Part shown: in pieces, positions 27,162-35,556 of the stretch
Layout: each line of letters opens with the position of its first letter
How positions within the stretch are numbered: the stretch's first letter is position 1
Origin: Bacteroidales bacterium
GTDB lineage: Bacteria > Bacteroidota > Bacteroidia > Bacteroidales > JAFGUD01
NCBI GenBank assembly: GCA_016938685.1
Contig: JAFGUD010000365.1
Location: 1-61,964, forward strand
Direction: 5' to 3'
Length of the DNA stretch: 61,964 bases
The notes under the pieces: generated by a model
What the model saw: only the letters and a program-made list of their open reading frames with translations
Told to the model about the DNA's origin: nothing
The model's database searches: none
Position numbers and translations under genes: made by a program

Positions 27162-28310
27162 TTATGGGTGTAGTAAGCTTTGTTTTTCTGAAGCGGCAAT
27201 TTCAATTGTTTTCCAAAGTTTTTCTGCTGTTTTTTCCCACGAAAATTTTTGACGTTGAAGTTTTCCTTTTTTAATTAGAGAATTTCTTAATTCTTCGTCA
27301 ATAATAATTTTGTGCATTGCTCCTGCTATTTCACTAATATTCATTGGATTAACGTATAAAGCAGCGTCTTCTGCAACTTCTGGCATCGAAGTTACGTTTG
27401 CCGAAATAACGGGAACATCACAAAACATTGCTTCCAAAATTGGAATACCAAAACCTTCAAAATAAGGTACAAAAGTCATTGCAAAAGCACTTGCCAAAAC
27501 TTTATGCAAATCTTCAACATTTAATCTTCCTGTAAAAATTATATCTTCTTTGTAATCAAGACTTTCATAAGTTTTTAGAAGCTCAGAATTTTTAAAAAAA
27601 TGAGGTCCTACAATAACTAATTTATGAGAAAATTCAGTGTTTTTTTTGAATTCATCAAAAGCAATAATCAGGCGTTTTATGTTTTTTCTGGGGTGAATTG
27701 CGCCAATAAAAATGAAATAATCTTCTCCGTCTGTATATTTTTTCTTGGTTTCAATTTTTGTATTTTCATCAACAGGCTTATAGTCAATGTTAGCACCATT
27801 GTAAACGACATCAATTTTTTTTGGACTAATTTTATAAGTGTAAACAATATCTCGTTTAGAAAACTCAGAAACAGTTGCTATTCTGGTTGTTTTTTGTGCA
27901 TAGTCAGGAAAGTTTTTATTGTAAAAATTTCTTGTTGACAAAGGCAAATCTTTTGGGTTGTGAGCAAAATTAATGTCGTGTATTACAGTTACAGATGGAA
28001 TATTTAATTTAGATGGCAAAAATCCATCAGGAGAAAGGAAAAAATCAATATTAATTTTTTTTAAAGCTTTGGGTACTGAAACTTTCAGCCAGATATTCCA
28101 TAAAACAGGATGTCGTGTTGGAGGAGGAACAACAATTGGAATCACATTTTCAGAAAAAATAAATTCATTGTCGTAATTTCTGTCAAAAATGAAGTAGAAA
28201 GTATGTTCCGGATGATTTTGGGTGATTATTTTTAAAGTATTATAAGTAAACCAGCCAATTCCATCGAGTTTATTGTGTATAAGTAATCTTGTATTAACGG
28301 CAATTTTCAT
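27162..28310 (-). CDS. Family 4 glycosyltransferase
   Basis: The 382-residue protein has the GT-B fold of glycosyltransferase family 4. The N-terminal domain opens with MKIAVNTRLLIHNKLDGIGW. The C-terminal donor-binding domain begins with the FIGAIHPRKNIKRLI segment, where R and K bind the nucleotide-sugar. The EGFGIPILEAMFCDVPVI block carries the conserved ExxxxxxxE pair. It probably adds a sugar to a cell-surface glycan. It is a single gene, divergent from rpoN and convergent with the VWA-OmpA gene, with no other glycan genes beside it. Confidence 0.9.
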   Translation of the reverse strand: MKIAVNTRLLIHNKLDGIGWFTYNTLKIITQNHPEHTFYFIFDRNYDNEFIFSENVIPIVVPPPTRHPVLWNIWLKVSVPKALKKINIDFFLSPDGFLPSKLNIPSVTVIHDINFAHNPKDLPLSTRNFYNKNFPDYAQKTTRIATVSEFSKRDIVYTYKISPKKIDVVYNGANIDYKPVDENTKIETKKKYTDGEDYFIFIGAIHPRKNIKRLIIAFDEFKKNTEFSHKLVIVGPHFFKNSELLKTYESLDYKEDIIFTGRLNVEDLHKVLASAFAMTFVPYFEGFGIPILEAMFCDVPVISANVTSMPEVAEDAALYVNPMNISEIAGAMHKIIIDEELRNSLIKKGKLQRQKFSWEKTAEKLWKTIEIAASEKQSLLHP

Positions 28311-28473
28311 AATATTTATGTATTGTGCAAATCTAATAAAATCAATTATTTTTTCTTCGTAAAAAAGAAGAATTATTTTGAAAATAATCCAAAATTTTGT
28401 TAATTCTTATTTAGCTAAGAAAAAAATAATGAATAATTTTAGTAAAATGTAAAAAATAGTTTACATACGAATG

Positions 28474-28504
28474 TTTGATTTTTTTATTTTAATTATTAGC
28501 TTTG
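28474..28504 (+). promoter_or_regulatory. Bacteroidota-type promoter of rpoN
   Basis: TTTG at 28474-28477 is followed after exactly 19 bases by TAGCTTTG at 28497-28504. This is a perfect match to the TTTG-N19-TAnnTTTG consensus of the primary sigma factor of Bacteroidota. The rpoN start codon is at 28530, so the leader would be about 20 bases. Confidence 0.85.
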
Positions 28505-28529
28505 CAAAGGATAATTATTTTTTGTTTAA

Positions 28530-30062
28530 ATGTCGGGAATAAATCAAAAATTAGAACAAAGGCTTCTACAGAAGTTGTCGCCACAACAAATTCAGTTGAT
28601 AAAACTTTTAGAAGTGCCTATTATTGAACTTGAACAGAGAATCAAAAAGGAAATAGAGGAAAATCCTGCTTTGGAAGAGGGTAAAGACTATGAAGACGAT
28701 TCTCAGCAAAGAGACAATGACGATTCGGATTATGAAGAACCAGAACATGAATTTGATTCTGATGCCGATGACGATAAAGAAGAAATAGTTGAAGTTAGCT
28801 TAGAAGATGAATTTTCACCCGATGATTATTATAATGATGATGAAGATGAAATTCCAAATTATAAATTAAAAGATAATAATTATGCAGAAGAGTCTGAACG
28901 CCCGCAAAATTATTATTCTGCTGGTTCAAGCTTTCAGGAATATATGTTTTCGCAACTTTCCACACTCGATTTTAATGAAAAAACCGAAGAAATAGCTAAA
29001 TATTTTATTGGAAGCCTTGATGATTCCGGTTACTTGCGAAGAGATACAAATTCTGTAACAAATGATCTTCTTCTTTTTTATAACTTATCTGTTACTTATG
29101 AGGAAGTTGAAAAAGTGTTGGAATATCTTCAGGATCAGCTAGAACCTCCCGGTGTAGCTGCCAGAAATTTGCAGGAAAGCCTTTTATTGCAGATAAAAAG
29201 AAAGTTAGCCGAAGACGAAGATGACGAAATATTAAATCTTGCATATACTATAATAGCTGATTATTTTGATGAGTTTTCAAAAAAACATTATGAAAAAATA
29301 ATGAATAAATTGGACATTGAAAACGAAGATATGCGGGAAATAATTAGTGAGGTTATAAAATTAAATCCAAAACCCGGAAATTCTTTTGCTATTCAAAATA
29401 AGCTAAATATTTATCAAATTGTTCCGGATTTTGTTCTTTATACTTATGATGATGACCTGATTGTAAGTCTTAATTCTATGAATATTCCGCCTTTGAGGAT
29501 TAGCAAAACTTACGATAACATGCTTAAAACTTTTCAAGGCGATAAAGAAGCAACAAAACGCAATAAAGAAACAATTACATTTGTTAAGCACAAAATAGAT
29601 TCTGCTAAATGGTTTATCGAAGCCATAAAACAACGTCAAAATACACTTTTGGGAACAATGGACGCAATCTTAAAATATCAGATTGAATTTTTCCGGAGTG
29701 GCGATGAATCTAAGCTTAGACCAATGATTTTAAAAGATATTGCAGAAAGAACAGGACTTGATATTTCTACTATTTCCAGGGTAGCAAACAGCAAATATAT
29801 TCAAACTCCATTTGGAATTTTTCCTCTAAAATATTTCTTTTCAGAAGGAATGGAAAATAGCGAAGGAGAAGAAGTTTCTACCAGAAAAATCAAAAAAATA
29901 CTACGTGAAGCAATAGAGCAGGAAAATAAAAGTAAACCGCTGACAGATGAGAAATTAGCTAAATTATTGCAAGATAAAGGATATTTAATAGCACGACGAA
30001 CAGTTGCAAAATATCGCGAACAAATGGGAATACTAGTTGCTCGCCTTAGAAAAAAAATATAA
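28530..30062 (+). CDS. rpoN: RNA polymerase sigma-54 factor
   Basis: Sigma-54 directs RNA polymerase to -24/-12 promoters that need enhancer-binding ATPases. Region I is the Gln/Leu-rich N-terminus (KLSPQQIQLIKLLEVPIIELEQ). Region II, about residues 50-115, is very acidic, as is usual. Region III holds the core-binding and DNA-binding parts, with a helix-turn-helix near TGLDISTISRVANSKYIQ and the RpoN box ARRTVAKYREQ at the end. The length of 510 is normal. No enhancer-binding protein is present in the window. A consensus vegetative promoter precedes it. Confidence 0.97.
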   Translation: MSGINQKLEQRLLQKLSPQQIQLIKLLEVPIIELEQRIKKEIEENPALEEGKDYEDDSQQRDNDDSDYEEPEHEFDSDADDDKEEIVEVSLEDEFSPDDYYNDDEDEIPNYKLKDNNYAEESERPQNYYSAGSSFQEYMFSQLSTLDFNEKTEEIAKYFIGSLDDSGYLRRDTNSVTNDLLLFYNLSVTYEEVEKVLEYLQDQLEPPGVAARNLQESLLLQIKRKLAEDEDDEILNLAYTIIADYFDEFSKKHYEKIMNKLDIENEDMREIISEVIKLNPKPGNSFAIQNKLNIYQIVPDFVLYTYDDDLIVSLNSMNIPPLRISKTYDNMLKTFQGDKEATKRNKETITFVKHKIDSAKWFIEAIKQRQNTLLGTMDAILKYQIEFFRSGDESKLRPMILKDIAERTGLDISTISRVANSKYIQTPFGIFPLKYFFSEGMENSEGEEVSTRKIKKILREAIEQENKSKPLTDEKLAKLLQDKGYLIARRTVAKYREQMGILVARLRKKI

Positions 30063-30070
30063 TCACGTTT

Positions 30071-30290
30071 GCAAGTTACAAACTTGCTTGATCTCAGCAT
30101 TTAAGATAGAATTTTAAACGAAAGTAGAATTTACTCCCCCTTAAAAAATAGCTTGTCCCGAATTTATTTCGGGAGGGCAGGGGGATGTTTTAATTTGGTT
30201 TAAGTTTTTAACTTAAATCTAAAAATAAAATCAAGTTTTTAACTTGAAAACATAATAAAAACAAATATTTGGTTTAAGTTTTTAACTTGA
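30071..30290. repeat. Cluster of short palindromes after rpoN
   Basis: Five inverted repeats fill this intergenic stretch. GCAAGTT-ACA-AACTTGC lies at 30071-30087. A two-level hairpin has outer arms TCCCCCT and AGGGGGA (30135-30185) and inner arms TCCCGAA and TTCGGGA (30156-30174). Three related units centre on AAGTTTTTAACTT, at 30199-30217, 30231-30247 and 30273-30290. The last unit ends six bases before the next gene's start. They resemble REP-type elements, and a RAYT transposase gene lies 3.3 kb away. The first may also serve as the rpoN terminator. Confidence 0.7.
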
Positions 30291-30295
30291 AAACA

Positions 30296-30898
30296 ATGCA
30301 AAAAAGTATTCTAAATTTTATCTGGTGGTTTTCAACTCCATTCATTCTTACCTTTTTAATATTGTTGATTTTTGTTGAAAATATTTCAACTTTTGGAATT
30401 TTAACTTACGCAAAATTAAATATTTTTTTAGTTGGCTTTCCTATGCTTGTGTATTGGACATCAGGTATTTACATGAATGATGATTTTCATCGCAGAGAAC
30501 AAGTAGCTGTGGGAGTTTTGATTTTTACGATGATTTACGCTTTTATTTTTGAAATAAGAATGTTTGATAATTGGCTTGTAATCATTTACTTAGTTTACTT
30601 TTTTAGTGTTTTGCAGGCGTTTGTAATTTCTTTCACAAAATTTAATCAGTATATTCATCTCATTGCATCGTTTTTTGTAATAGAGTTGCTTTTTATGATT
30701 CTTCTCCATCGGGATTTTTTCCTTATAATTTTGCTTATCCTTGTTTTTACAGGAGTTTTGATGTATTTGTTTATTAACAACAATGTTGATAAACCAAAAA
30801 ATATTTACCTTTCGTACAGTTTGGGATTTATTTCCACAATTATTTATGCTATTTTGCTTTTTTGGTTCGAAAAACTAAATTTGTTTGAAATTATTTAG
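30296..30898 (+). CDS. Multi-pass membrane protein of unknown function
   Basis: I choose the ATG at 30296 (MQKSILNFIWWFSTP); an upstream TTG start would lie within the palindromes. The protein has about 200 residues, almost all in six or seven hydrophobic helices, with short charged loops such as MNDDFHRREQVA and NNNVDKPKNIY. I recognise no family and no catalytic motif. It stands alone between the palindrome cluster and the murF-alr fusion. A small membrane transporter or a sensor are both possible. Confidence 0.6.
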   Translation: MQKSILNFIWWFSTPFILTFLILLIFVENISTFGILTYAKLNIFLVGFPMLVYWTSGIYMNDDFHRREQVAVGVLIFTMIYAFIFEIRMFDNWLVIIYLVYFFSVLQAFVISFTKFNQYIHLIASFFVIELLFMILLHRDFFLIILLILVFTGVLMYLFINNNVDKPKNIYLSYSLGFISTIIYAILLFWFEKLNLFEII

Positions 30899-30979
30899 TC
30901 TTTTTTTGTTGTAAACTTTAGTGAAGCAATATCTAAAAAGAGCTATGTTTTAAGCATTATGTTGAAAAAATAAGCACCA

Positions 30980-31048
30980 ATGAAAAAACTCCTCACATTT
31001 TTATTTCTGACAGCTACTTTCAGCAGTTTTGTTTGTTTTTATGATTAA
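30980..31048 (+). pseudogene. 22-codon leader-like ORF, possible relic of a secreted protein
   Basis: ATG at 30980 starts MKKLLTFLFLTATFSSFVCFYD followed by TAA. It is a perfect signal-peptide shape with no mature protein after it. It may be the remnant of a deleted secreted or lipoprotein gene, or a chance frame. Direct repeats follow at 31064 and 31096. No ribosome-binding signal can be used to judge it in this phylum. Confidence 0.3.
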
Positions 31049-31063
31049 TAAAACTCGTTGTGT

Positions 31064-31111
31064 AAACCGAAATAATTATGATTATTTTGATTTGCAAACC
31101 GAAATAATTAT
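31064..31111. repeat. Direct repeat AAACCGAAATAATTAT, two copies
   Basis: The 16-base sequence occurs at 31064-31079 and 31096-31111, 32 bases apart, just before the murF-alr start at 31144. It could be a regulator-binding pair or a duplication left by a deletion. The rest of the gap 30899-31143 shows no other clear signal. Confidence 0.6.
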
Positions 31112-31143
31112 ATTTATGATAAAAAGAAAAGTAAATCCAATAA

Positions 31144-33600
31144 ATGACCTACACACTACAACAAATAGAAAAAATATTAAACGCCTGTTTAAAAGGAAAC
31201 GAAGGCGAAAAAATAAACTACGTAGTTTTTGACAGCAGAATGATTTTGCCGTCTTTAAACTCATTGTTTTTTGCTTTAAAAACTAAACAAAATGACGGAC
31301 ATAATTACATTGCCGATTTATATTCAAAAGGTCTCAGGAATTTTGTTGTAAATAATGATTTTTCAGAATTTAATTCTTTTCAAGATGCAAATTTTATCTG
31401 CGTTGAAAATACAACAAAAGCCTTACAAAATTTTGCGGCTCATCATCGCAAACAGTTTGATATACCTGTGGTTGCAGTTACCGGAAGCAATGGAAAAACA
31501 ATTGTAAAAGAATGGTTTACTATTTTAGCGTCCAAATACAAAAAAGTTCTGCAAAGTCCTAAAAGTTATAATTCTCAAATAGGAGTACCTTTGTCTGTGC
31601 TGGAATTAAAGGAAAATCACGAAATAGCAATTTTTGAAGCCGGAATTTCTAAAATCGGCGAAATGTCTAAATTAGCGACAATTATTTCTCCCAAAATCGG
31701 AATTTTTACAAATATTGGTGATGCACATCAGGAAAATTTCCCTGACATTCAGACAAAAGTCAACGAAAAACTAGAATTGTTCAAAAACTGTGAAATTATC
31801 ATTTATTCGTCTGATAAAGAAGAAATTAGCAATTCAATAAAATCAACTTATCCAAACAAAAAAACTTTCACATGGGGCAAAAATAAGAATTCTGATTTAC
31901 AGCTTGTAAGTATCTCTCAAAGAAAAGGTTTTACATACTTTGAGCTAATTTTCAAAAAAAATATTTACAGTTTTTCGCTAAAATTTATAGACAATGCCTC
32001 TTTGGAGAACACTTTGACCGTTTTATCAACGCTTTTAGTCGTTTTTCCGGATAAAAAACCTGATGATTTTGATTTGCATGAGTTACATTCTGTTGAAATG
32101 CGTTTGCAACAGATTGAAGGTAAGAACAATTGTACAATTATCAACGATAGTTACAACTGCGATTTGGCTTCGCTCAGAATTGCTCTTGACGTGCTTAATG
32201 CTCAAAATCAGCACACTAAAAAAACTTTGATTTTATCAGATATTTTTGAAGTTGGAACAGAAGAAAAAACTTTGTACAAAACTGTTGCTAATTTATTGAT
32301 AAATAGCAATATATCTAGAATAATCGGGGTAGGGGAGACAATATCAAAATTTGCTGATTTTTTCAATATTGAGAAATATTTTTTTGAAGACACGCAAGAA
32401 TTTATTTCAAATTTGAACTCACTTGGTTTTAAAAACGAAGCGATATTGTTAAAAGGTGCCAGAAAATATCGTTTTGAGTTGATTTCTAATGAATTGCAAT
32501 TAAAAAGCCACCGCACTGTTTTGGAAATAAATCTCAGTTCTTTTGAGCATAATTTGCAGTATTTTAAGTCATTACTTTTGCCAAAAACAAAATTGATGAT
32601 TATGGTAAAAGCGTTTTCGTATGGTAGTGGTTCTTTTGAAATTGCAAATTATTTAAAACTTAAAAATGTTGATTATCTTGCTGTTGCAATTGCAGACGAA
32701 GGAATAGAGTTACGAAAAGCCGGAATAAAAACGCCTATCTTGATTCTAAATCCTGATATCGAAAACATCGATTTGTTTATAAATTATACACTTGAGCCGG
32801 AAATATACAGTTTCAGAATTTTGGACGATTTTTATAAAGCTGTAAAAAATCGTGTTCATAATCCGTATCCTATTCATATAAAGCTAAATACAGGAATGAA
32901 CCGGCTTGGTTTTTCAAAAGATGAAATTCCTGACCTTTTGGAGAAATTAAAATCCTACGACCGCATTTTTGTTAAATCCGTTTTTTCTCATTTGGTAGCA
33001 AGCGGAGATGAAAACTTTGATAGTTTTACAAAGAAACAAATCCTTGATTTTAAGCAAATTACATTGGAATTTGAGGAAAATTTGGGTTATCGATTTATGC
33101 GACATATTTTAAATTCCGGCGGAATAGAAAGATTTCCAGATGCCCAATTTGACATGGTTCGTTTAGGAATTGGTTTGTACGGAATTAGCTCAAAATCAGA
33201 TGTTTTAGTAAAAAATATAAGTAGATTAAAAACGCAGATTATTCAGAAAATAAAAGTAAAAGCCGGCGAAACTATTGGTTATAACAGAGCCGGAAAAGTA
33301 GAACGTGATAGTGTAATTGCAACTTTACCAATCGGTTACGCTGATGGTCTGCGTAGAAAATTCAGCAACGGAGTGGGGAAGGTTAAAATTAAGGGCAAAT
33401 TTGTTCCAATTATAGGAAATATTTGTATGGATTTAACAATGATTGATATAACAGACATTGAAGCAGAAGAAGGAGATGAGGTTATCATTTTTGACGAAGA
33501 TTATTCAGTTGCAGAGTTAGCAGAACAGCTCGAAACAATTGCTTACGAGGTACTTACATCAATTTCCCCAAGAGTTAAGAGGGTTTATGTTTGGGAATAA
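31144..33600 (+). CDS. murF-alr: Bifunctional MurF ligase / alanine racemase
   Basis: This 818-residue fusion is a Bacteroidota hallmark. The N-terminal half is the UDP-MurNAc-tripeptide:D-Ala-D-Ala ligase, with the ATP loop VAVTGSNGKTIVKEW near 115-130. The C-terminal half is a PLP-dependent alanine racemase, with the PLP lysine in IMVKAFSYGSGS (about Lys 489), a GETIGYNRAG catalytic tyrosine segment, and ATLPIGYADGL. One protein thus makes D-Ala and uses the dipeptide in peptidoglycan precursor synthesis in the cytoplasm; Ddl must act in between. The 3' end overlaps the convergent RAYT gene by 26 bases, and a long hairpin follows. Confidence 0.97.
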   Translation: MTYTLQQIEKILNACLKGNEGEKINYVVFDSRMILPSLNSLFFALKTKQNDGHNYIADLYSKGLRNFVVNNDFSEFNSFQDANFICVENTTKALQNFAAHHRKQFDIPVVAVTGSNGKTIVKEWFTILASKYKKVLQSPKSYNSQIGVPLSVLELKENHEIAIFEAGISKIGEMSKLATIISPKIGIFTNIGDAHQENFPDIQTKVNEKLELFKNCEIIIYSSDKEEISNSIKSTYPNKKTFTWGKNKNSDLQLVSISQRKGFTYFELIFKKNIYSFSLKFIDNASLENTLTVLSTLLVVFPDKKPDDFDLHELHSVEMRLQQIEGKNNCTIINDSYNCDLASLRIALDVLNAQNQHTKKTLILSDIFEVGTEEKTLYKTVANLLINSNISRIIGVGETISKFADFFNIEKYFFEDTQEFISNLNSLGFKNEAILLKGARKYRFELISNELQLKSHRTVLEINLSSFEHNLQYFKSLLLPKTKLMIMVKAFSYGSGSFEIANYLKLKNVDYLAVAIADEGIELRKAGIKTPILILNPDIENIDLFINYTLEPEIYSFRILDDFYKAVKNRVHNPYPIHIKLNTGMNRLGFSKDEIPDLLEKLKSYDRIFVKSVFSHLVASGDENFDSFTKKQILDFKQITLEFEENLGYRFMRHILNSGGIERFPDAQFDMVRLGIGLYGISSKSDVLVKNISRLKTQIIQKIKVKAGETIGYNRAGKVERDSVIATLPIGYADGLRRKFSNGVGKVKIKGKFVPIIGNICMDLTMIDITDIEAEEGDEVIIFDEDYSVAELAEQLETIAYEVLTSISPRVKRVYVWE

Positions 33601-34234
33601 TTTTTAACTTAAATGCTAAGCACTTTTTAAGTGCTTGGCATTTATGGTAATAAAAAATATTTTTTGAATCATCTTTGTCAAAGCCTTCCGAAGACCAATT
33701 TATAAAATTATCTTCTTCAATTTGCAAAATATCAAAAGCTAAGTTTTTGTTTATCAAGCTACCTTTTCGCAAACCTGCATAATCAGGATAAGAAGAAAAT
33801 TCCCAATCAGAAAGTTTATGAACTAATTTGGCTTTCAACGGATTTTGATGAATATATTTGAAACATGTTTCAGTGTAATTATCAGAACCTTCGTTTAAGG
33901 GTTTTGCGTTGGTATCATGTGCAAATAAACTACCTTTTAGTTTTAATGATTTGTTTATTGCTTTTGTGTATGAACTTAGCAATGTTCCTATTTGTTTTGA
34001 AAGATATTGATAGCCGGGCAGTTTTGTTTGTTCTATTTCTTTAGCGCCTTTGGCATTTGAAACAAGCATTATATGAAAATGATTTGGCATCAAAACCCAT
34101 GCTAGTATATCTGCATAATCAAAGATATATCTCCGTATTTTATTTACAAAAAAAATATAATTATCTCTATTATAAAAGATTATCTTATTGCTTCTGTTGT
34201 AAACGTGATATATGTAGTCTGTTGCAAAGTGCAT
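33575..34234 (-). CDS. RAYT / IS200-type REP-associated tyrosine transposase
   Basis: The 219-residue protein has a Y1_Tnp fold: the N-terminal YHVYNRSN, the HUH motif in LMPNHFHIML (metal-binding His-x-His), a candidate nucleophile tyrosine in LLSSYTKAINK, and the RAYT-type YIHQNPLKAKLV segment. Such single-copy proteins cut and join REP-like hairpin DNA and are not classical insertion sequences. The frame seems complete. The last 20-25 codons run through a 33-base hairpin at 33611-33643 and overlap murF-alr, so the original C-terminus may have been shorter. Confidence 0.88.
   Translation of the reverse strand: MHFATDYIYHVYNRSNKIIFYNRDNYIFFVNKIRRYIFDYADILAWVLMPNHFHIMLVSNAKGAKEIEQTKLPGYQYLSKQIGTLLSSYTKAINKSLKLKGSLFAHDTNAKPLNEGSDNYTETCFKYIHQNPLKAKLVHKLSDWEFSSYPDYAGLRKGSLINKNLAFDILQIEEDNFINWSSEGFDKDDSKNIFYYHKCQALKKCLAFKLKIIPKHKPS
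33611..33643. repeat. Long perfect hairpin in the RAYT 3' end (REP-like or terminator)
   Basis: AAATGC-T-AAGCACTT (33611-33625) pairs with AAGTGCTT-G-GCATTT (33629-33643), a 15-bp stem with one T-G pair and a three-base loop. It lies 11 bases after the murF-alr stop and inside the RAYT coding frame. The sequence TTTTTAACTTAAA beside it recurs in the palindromes at 30199. It may be a REP site recognised by the RAYT and may also stop murF-alr transcription. Confidence 0.8.
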
Positions 34235-34308
34235 ATTTTGGAGTTTTTGTTGTTTTTTTTTACATACAAAAATTGTTCTCTATTCATTGTTAATTGAAAA
34301 TTGAAAAA

Positions 34309-35025
34309 TCACATCTTTTTGGCTACTGCGACACTTGCAACGCTGATTTTAGCTCCCGGAATTTTTTCAATTTTTGCGGCTAGTGCTTCTAAGGTTGCAC
34401 CGGTTGTTATTACATCATCAACAATTAAAATGTGTTTATTCTCAAGCTTTTTGGCATTTTTTACCTCAAAAATATCTTTCACATTTTCCCAACGTTCAAC
34501 TTTTCCTTTTTTTGTTTGAGTATCTGTAAAAACAGCTCTTACAACAGATTTTGTATCAACAGGCTTGTCAATAACGTGTTTTATTCCTTGGGCAATTGCT
34601 TCACTTTGATTGTAGCCCCTGATTTTCATTTTTTTAGTGTGCAAAGGAACAGGCAAAATTACATCAAAATCGTCAAGATCAGATTTTTGTAGTTCTTGTC
34701 CCAAATATCTACCGAGTTCGTTTCCAATTTCTGGCTTGTTAGAATATTTAAGACTATGCAGAAGTTTTTGTAGCCTTCCGCTTTTGACAAAAAAGCACAT
34801 CGAAGTAGCTTTTTCAAACTTAAATCTACCCAAAAGTAATTCACTAACAACATTTTGACGGGAGCTTTTAAAGTATGTATATGGCAGATTATTAACACAT
34901 TCTGTGCAAATATAATGTTCTCCTGTTACCAACGGATTTCCGCATCCGGGGCAATAATCAGGATAAAACAAACCAACTACAGAAGTAGTAACGATTTTAA
35001 TATTTCGGATAAATTTACTCATCAA
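34309..35025 (-). CDS. ComF family phosphoribosyltransferase-like protein
   Basis: The 238-residue protein starts with a zinc-finger-like CPGCGNPL...CTEC cluster (four Cys, about residues 22-45) and ends with a type I PRTase fold whose PRPP loop is ILIVDDVITTGATLEAL. ComF proteins take part in DNA uptake for natural transformation in several bacteria, though the biochemical reaction is unclear. No other competence gene is adjacent. It is divergent from the DUF5362 gene with a 65-base gap. Confidence 0.9.
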   Translation of the reverse strand: MMSKFIRNIKIVTTSVVGLFYPDYCPGCGNPLVTGEHYICTECVNNLPYTYFKSSRQNVVSELLLGRFKFEKATSMCFFVKSGRLQKLLHSLKYSNKPEIGNELGRYLGQELQKSDLDDFDVILPVPLHTKKMKIRGYNQSEAIAQGIKHVIDKPVDTKSVVRAVFTDTQTKKGKVERWENVKDIFEVKNAKKLENKHILIVDDVITTGATLEALAAKIEKIPGAKISVASVAVAKKM

Positions 35026-35090
35026 TGGACAAAATTAGTTTTTTTTATTTTGCAAAAAATATAATTTTGACAACAATAAATAAAAATATT

Positions 35091-35552
35091 ATGGAATTAG
35101 AAAAACAAACTGAAAATCAGGAACAAGTACCTGTACAAAAAGGACTTAATATTTCTGAAATGGCAATGGATTATTTGTATTCAACAGCAAAGTGGGCAAA
35201 ATTTTTATCTATTTTAGGACTTATTTCGCTTGGTTTGATAGTTGTAGTAGGCTTTTCAATGGGAACTATTTTTGGAAAACTTGGAGGCGAATATGCAGCA
35301 ATTCCAACTACAATGTTTGGGATAATGTATCTTTTCATGGCAGGAATTTATTTGTATCCTGTTTTGGCAATGTTGAAATTTGCTAATTTTTCAAAATCCG
35401 CATATTTGGATAATAATTCCGAAAATTTAACCGAAGCTTTCAGAAATTTAAAAGGAGCTTATCAATATGTTGGAATTCTTACAATTATAGGTTTGTCGCT
35501 TTATGCTTTGGGTATTTTTGTGTTCTTAATTTTTGGTTTAATGATGATATAG
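35091..35552 (+). CDS. DUF5362-like small membrane protein
   Basis: I place the start at the ATG at 35091 (MELEKQTENQEQ); the frame continues upstream into the ComF start region without need. The 153-residue protein has an acidic N-tail and about four hydrophobic segments, with a glycine-rich FSMGTIFGKLGGEYAAIPT loop and a repeat of NSENLTEAFRNLKGAYQYVG. It resembles Bacteroidota DUF5362 proteins, which have no known function. It is five bases upstream of the serine hydrolase gene, and both are probably one transcript. Confidence 0.6.
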   Translation: MELEKQTENQEQVPVQKGLNISEMAMDYLYSTAKWAKFLSILGLISLGLIVVVGFSMGTIFGKLGGEYAAIPTTMFGIMYLFMAGIYLYPVLAMLKFANFSKSAYLDNNSENLTEAFRNLKGAYQYVGILTIIGLSLYALGIFVFLIFGLMMI

Positions 35553-35556
35553 CTTT

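Noticed and set aside
27624..28176. Plus-strand frames inside the glycosyltransferase gene
   Set aside because: They are antisense shadows of a well-supported GT4 gene.
31029..31232. Small + strand ORF rich in Arg and Lys
   Set aside because: It overlaps the start of murF-alr in another frame and has no support; its basic tail is a composition effect.
33575..34234. Complete IS200-type insertion sequence
   Set aside because: I see no left and right element ends around it and no orfB; the single-copy RAYT type fits better.
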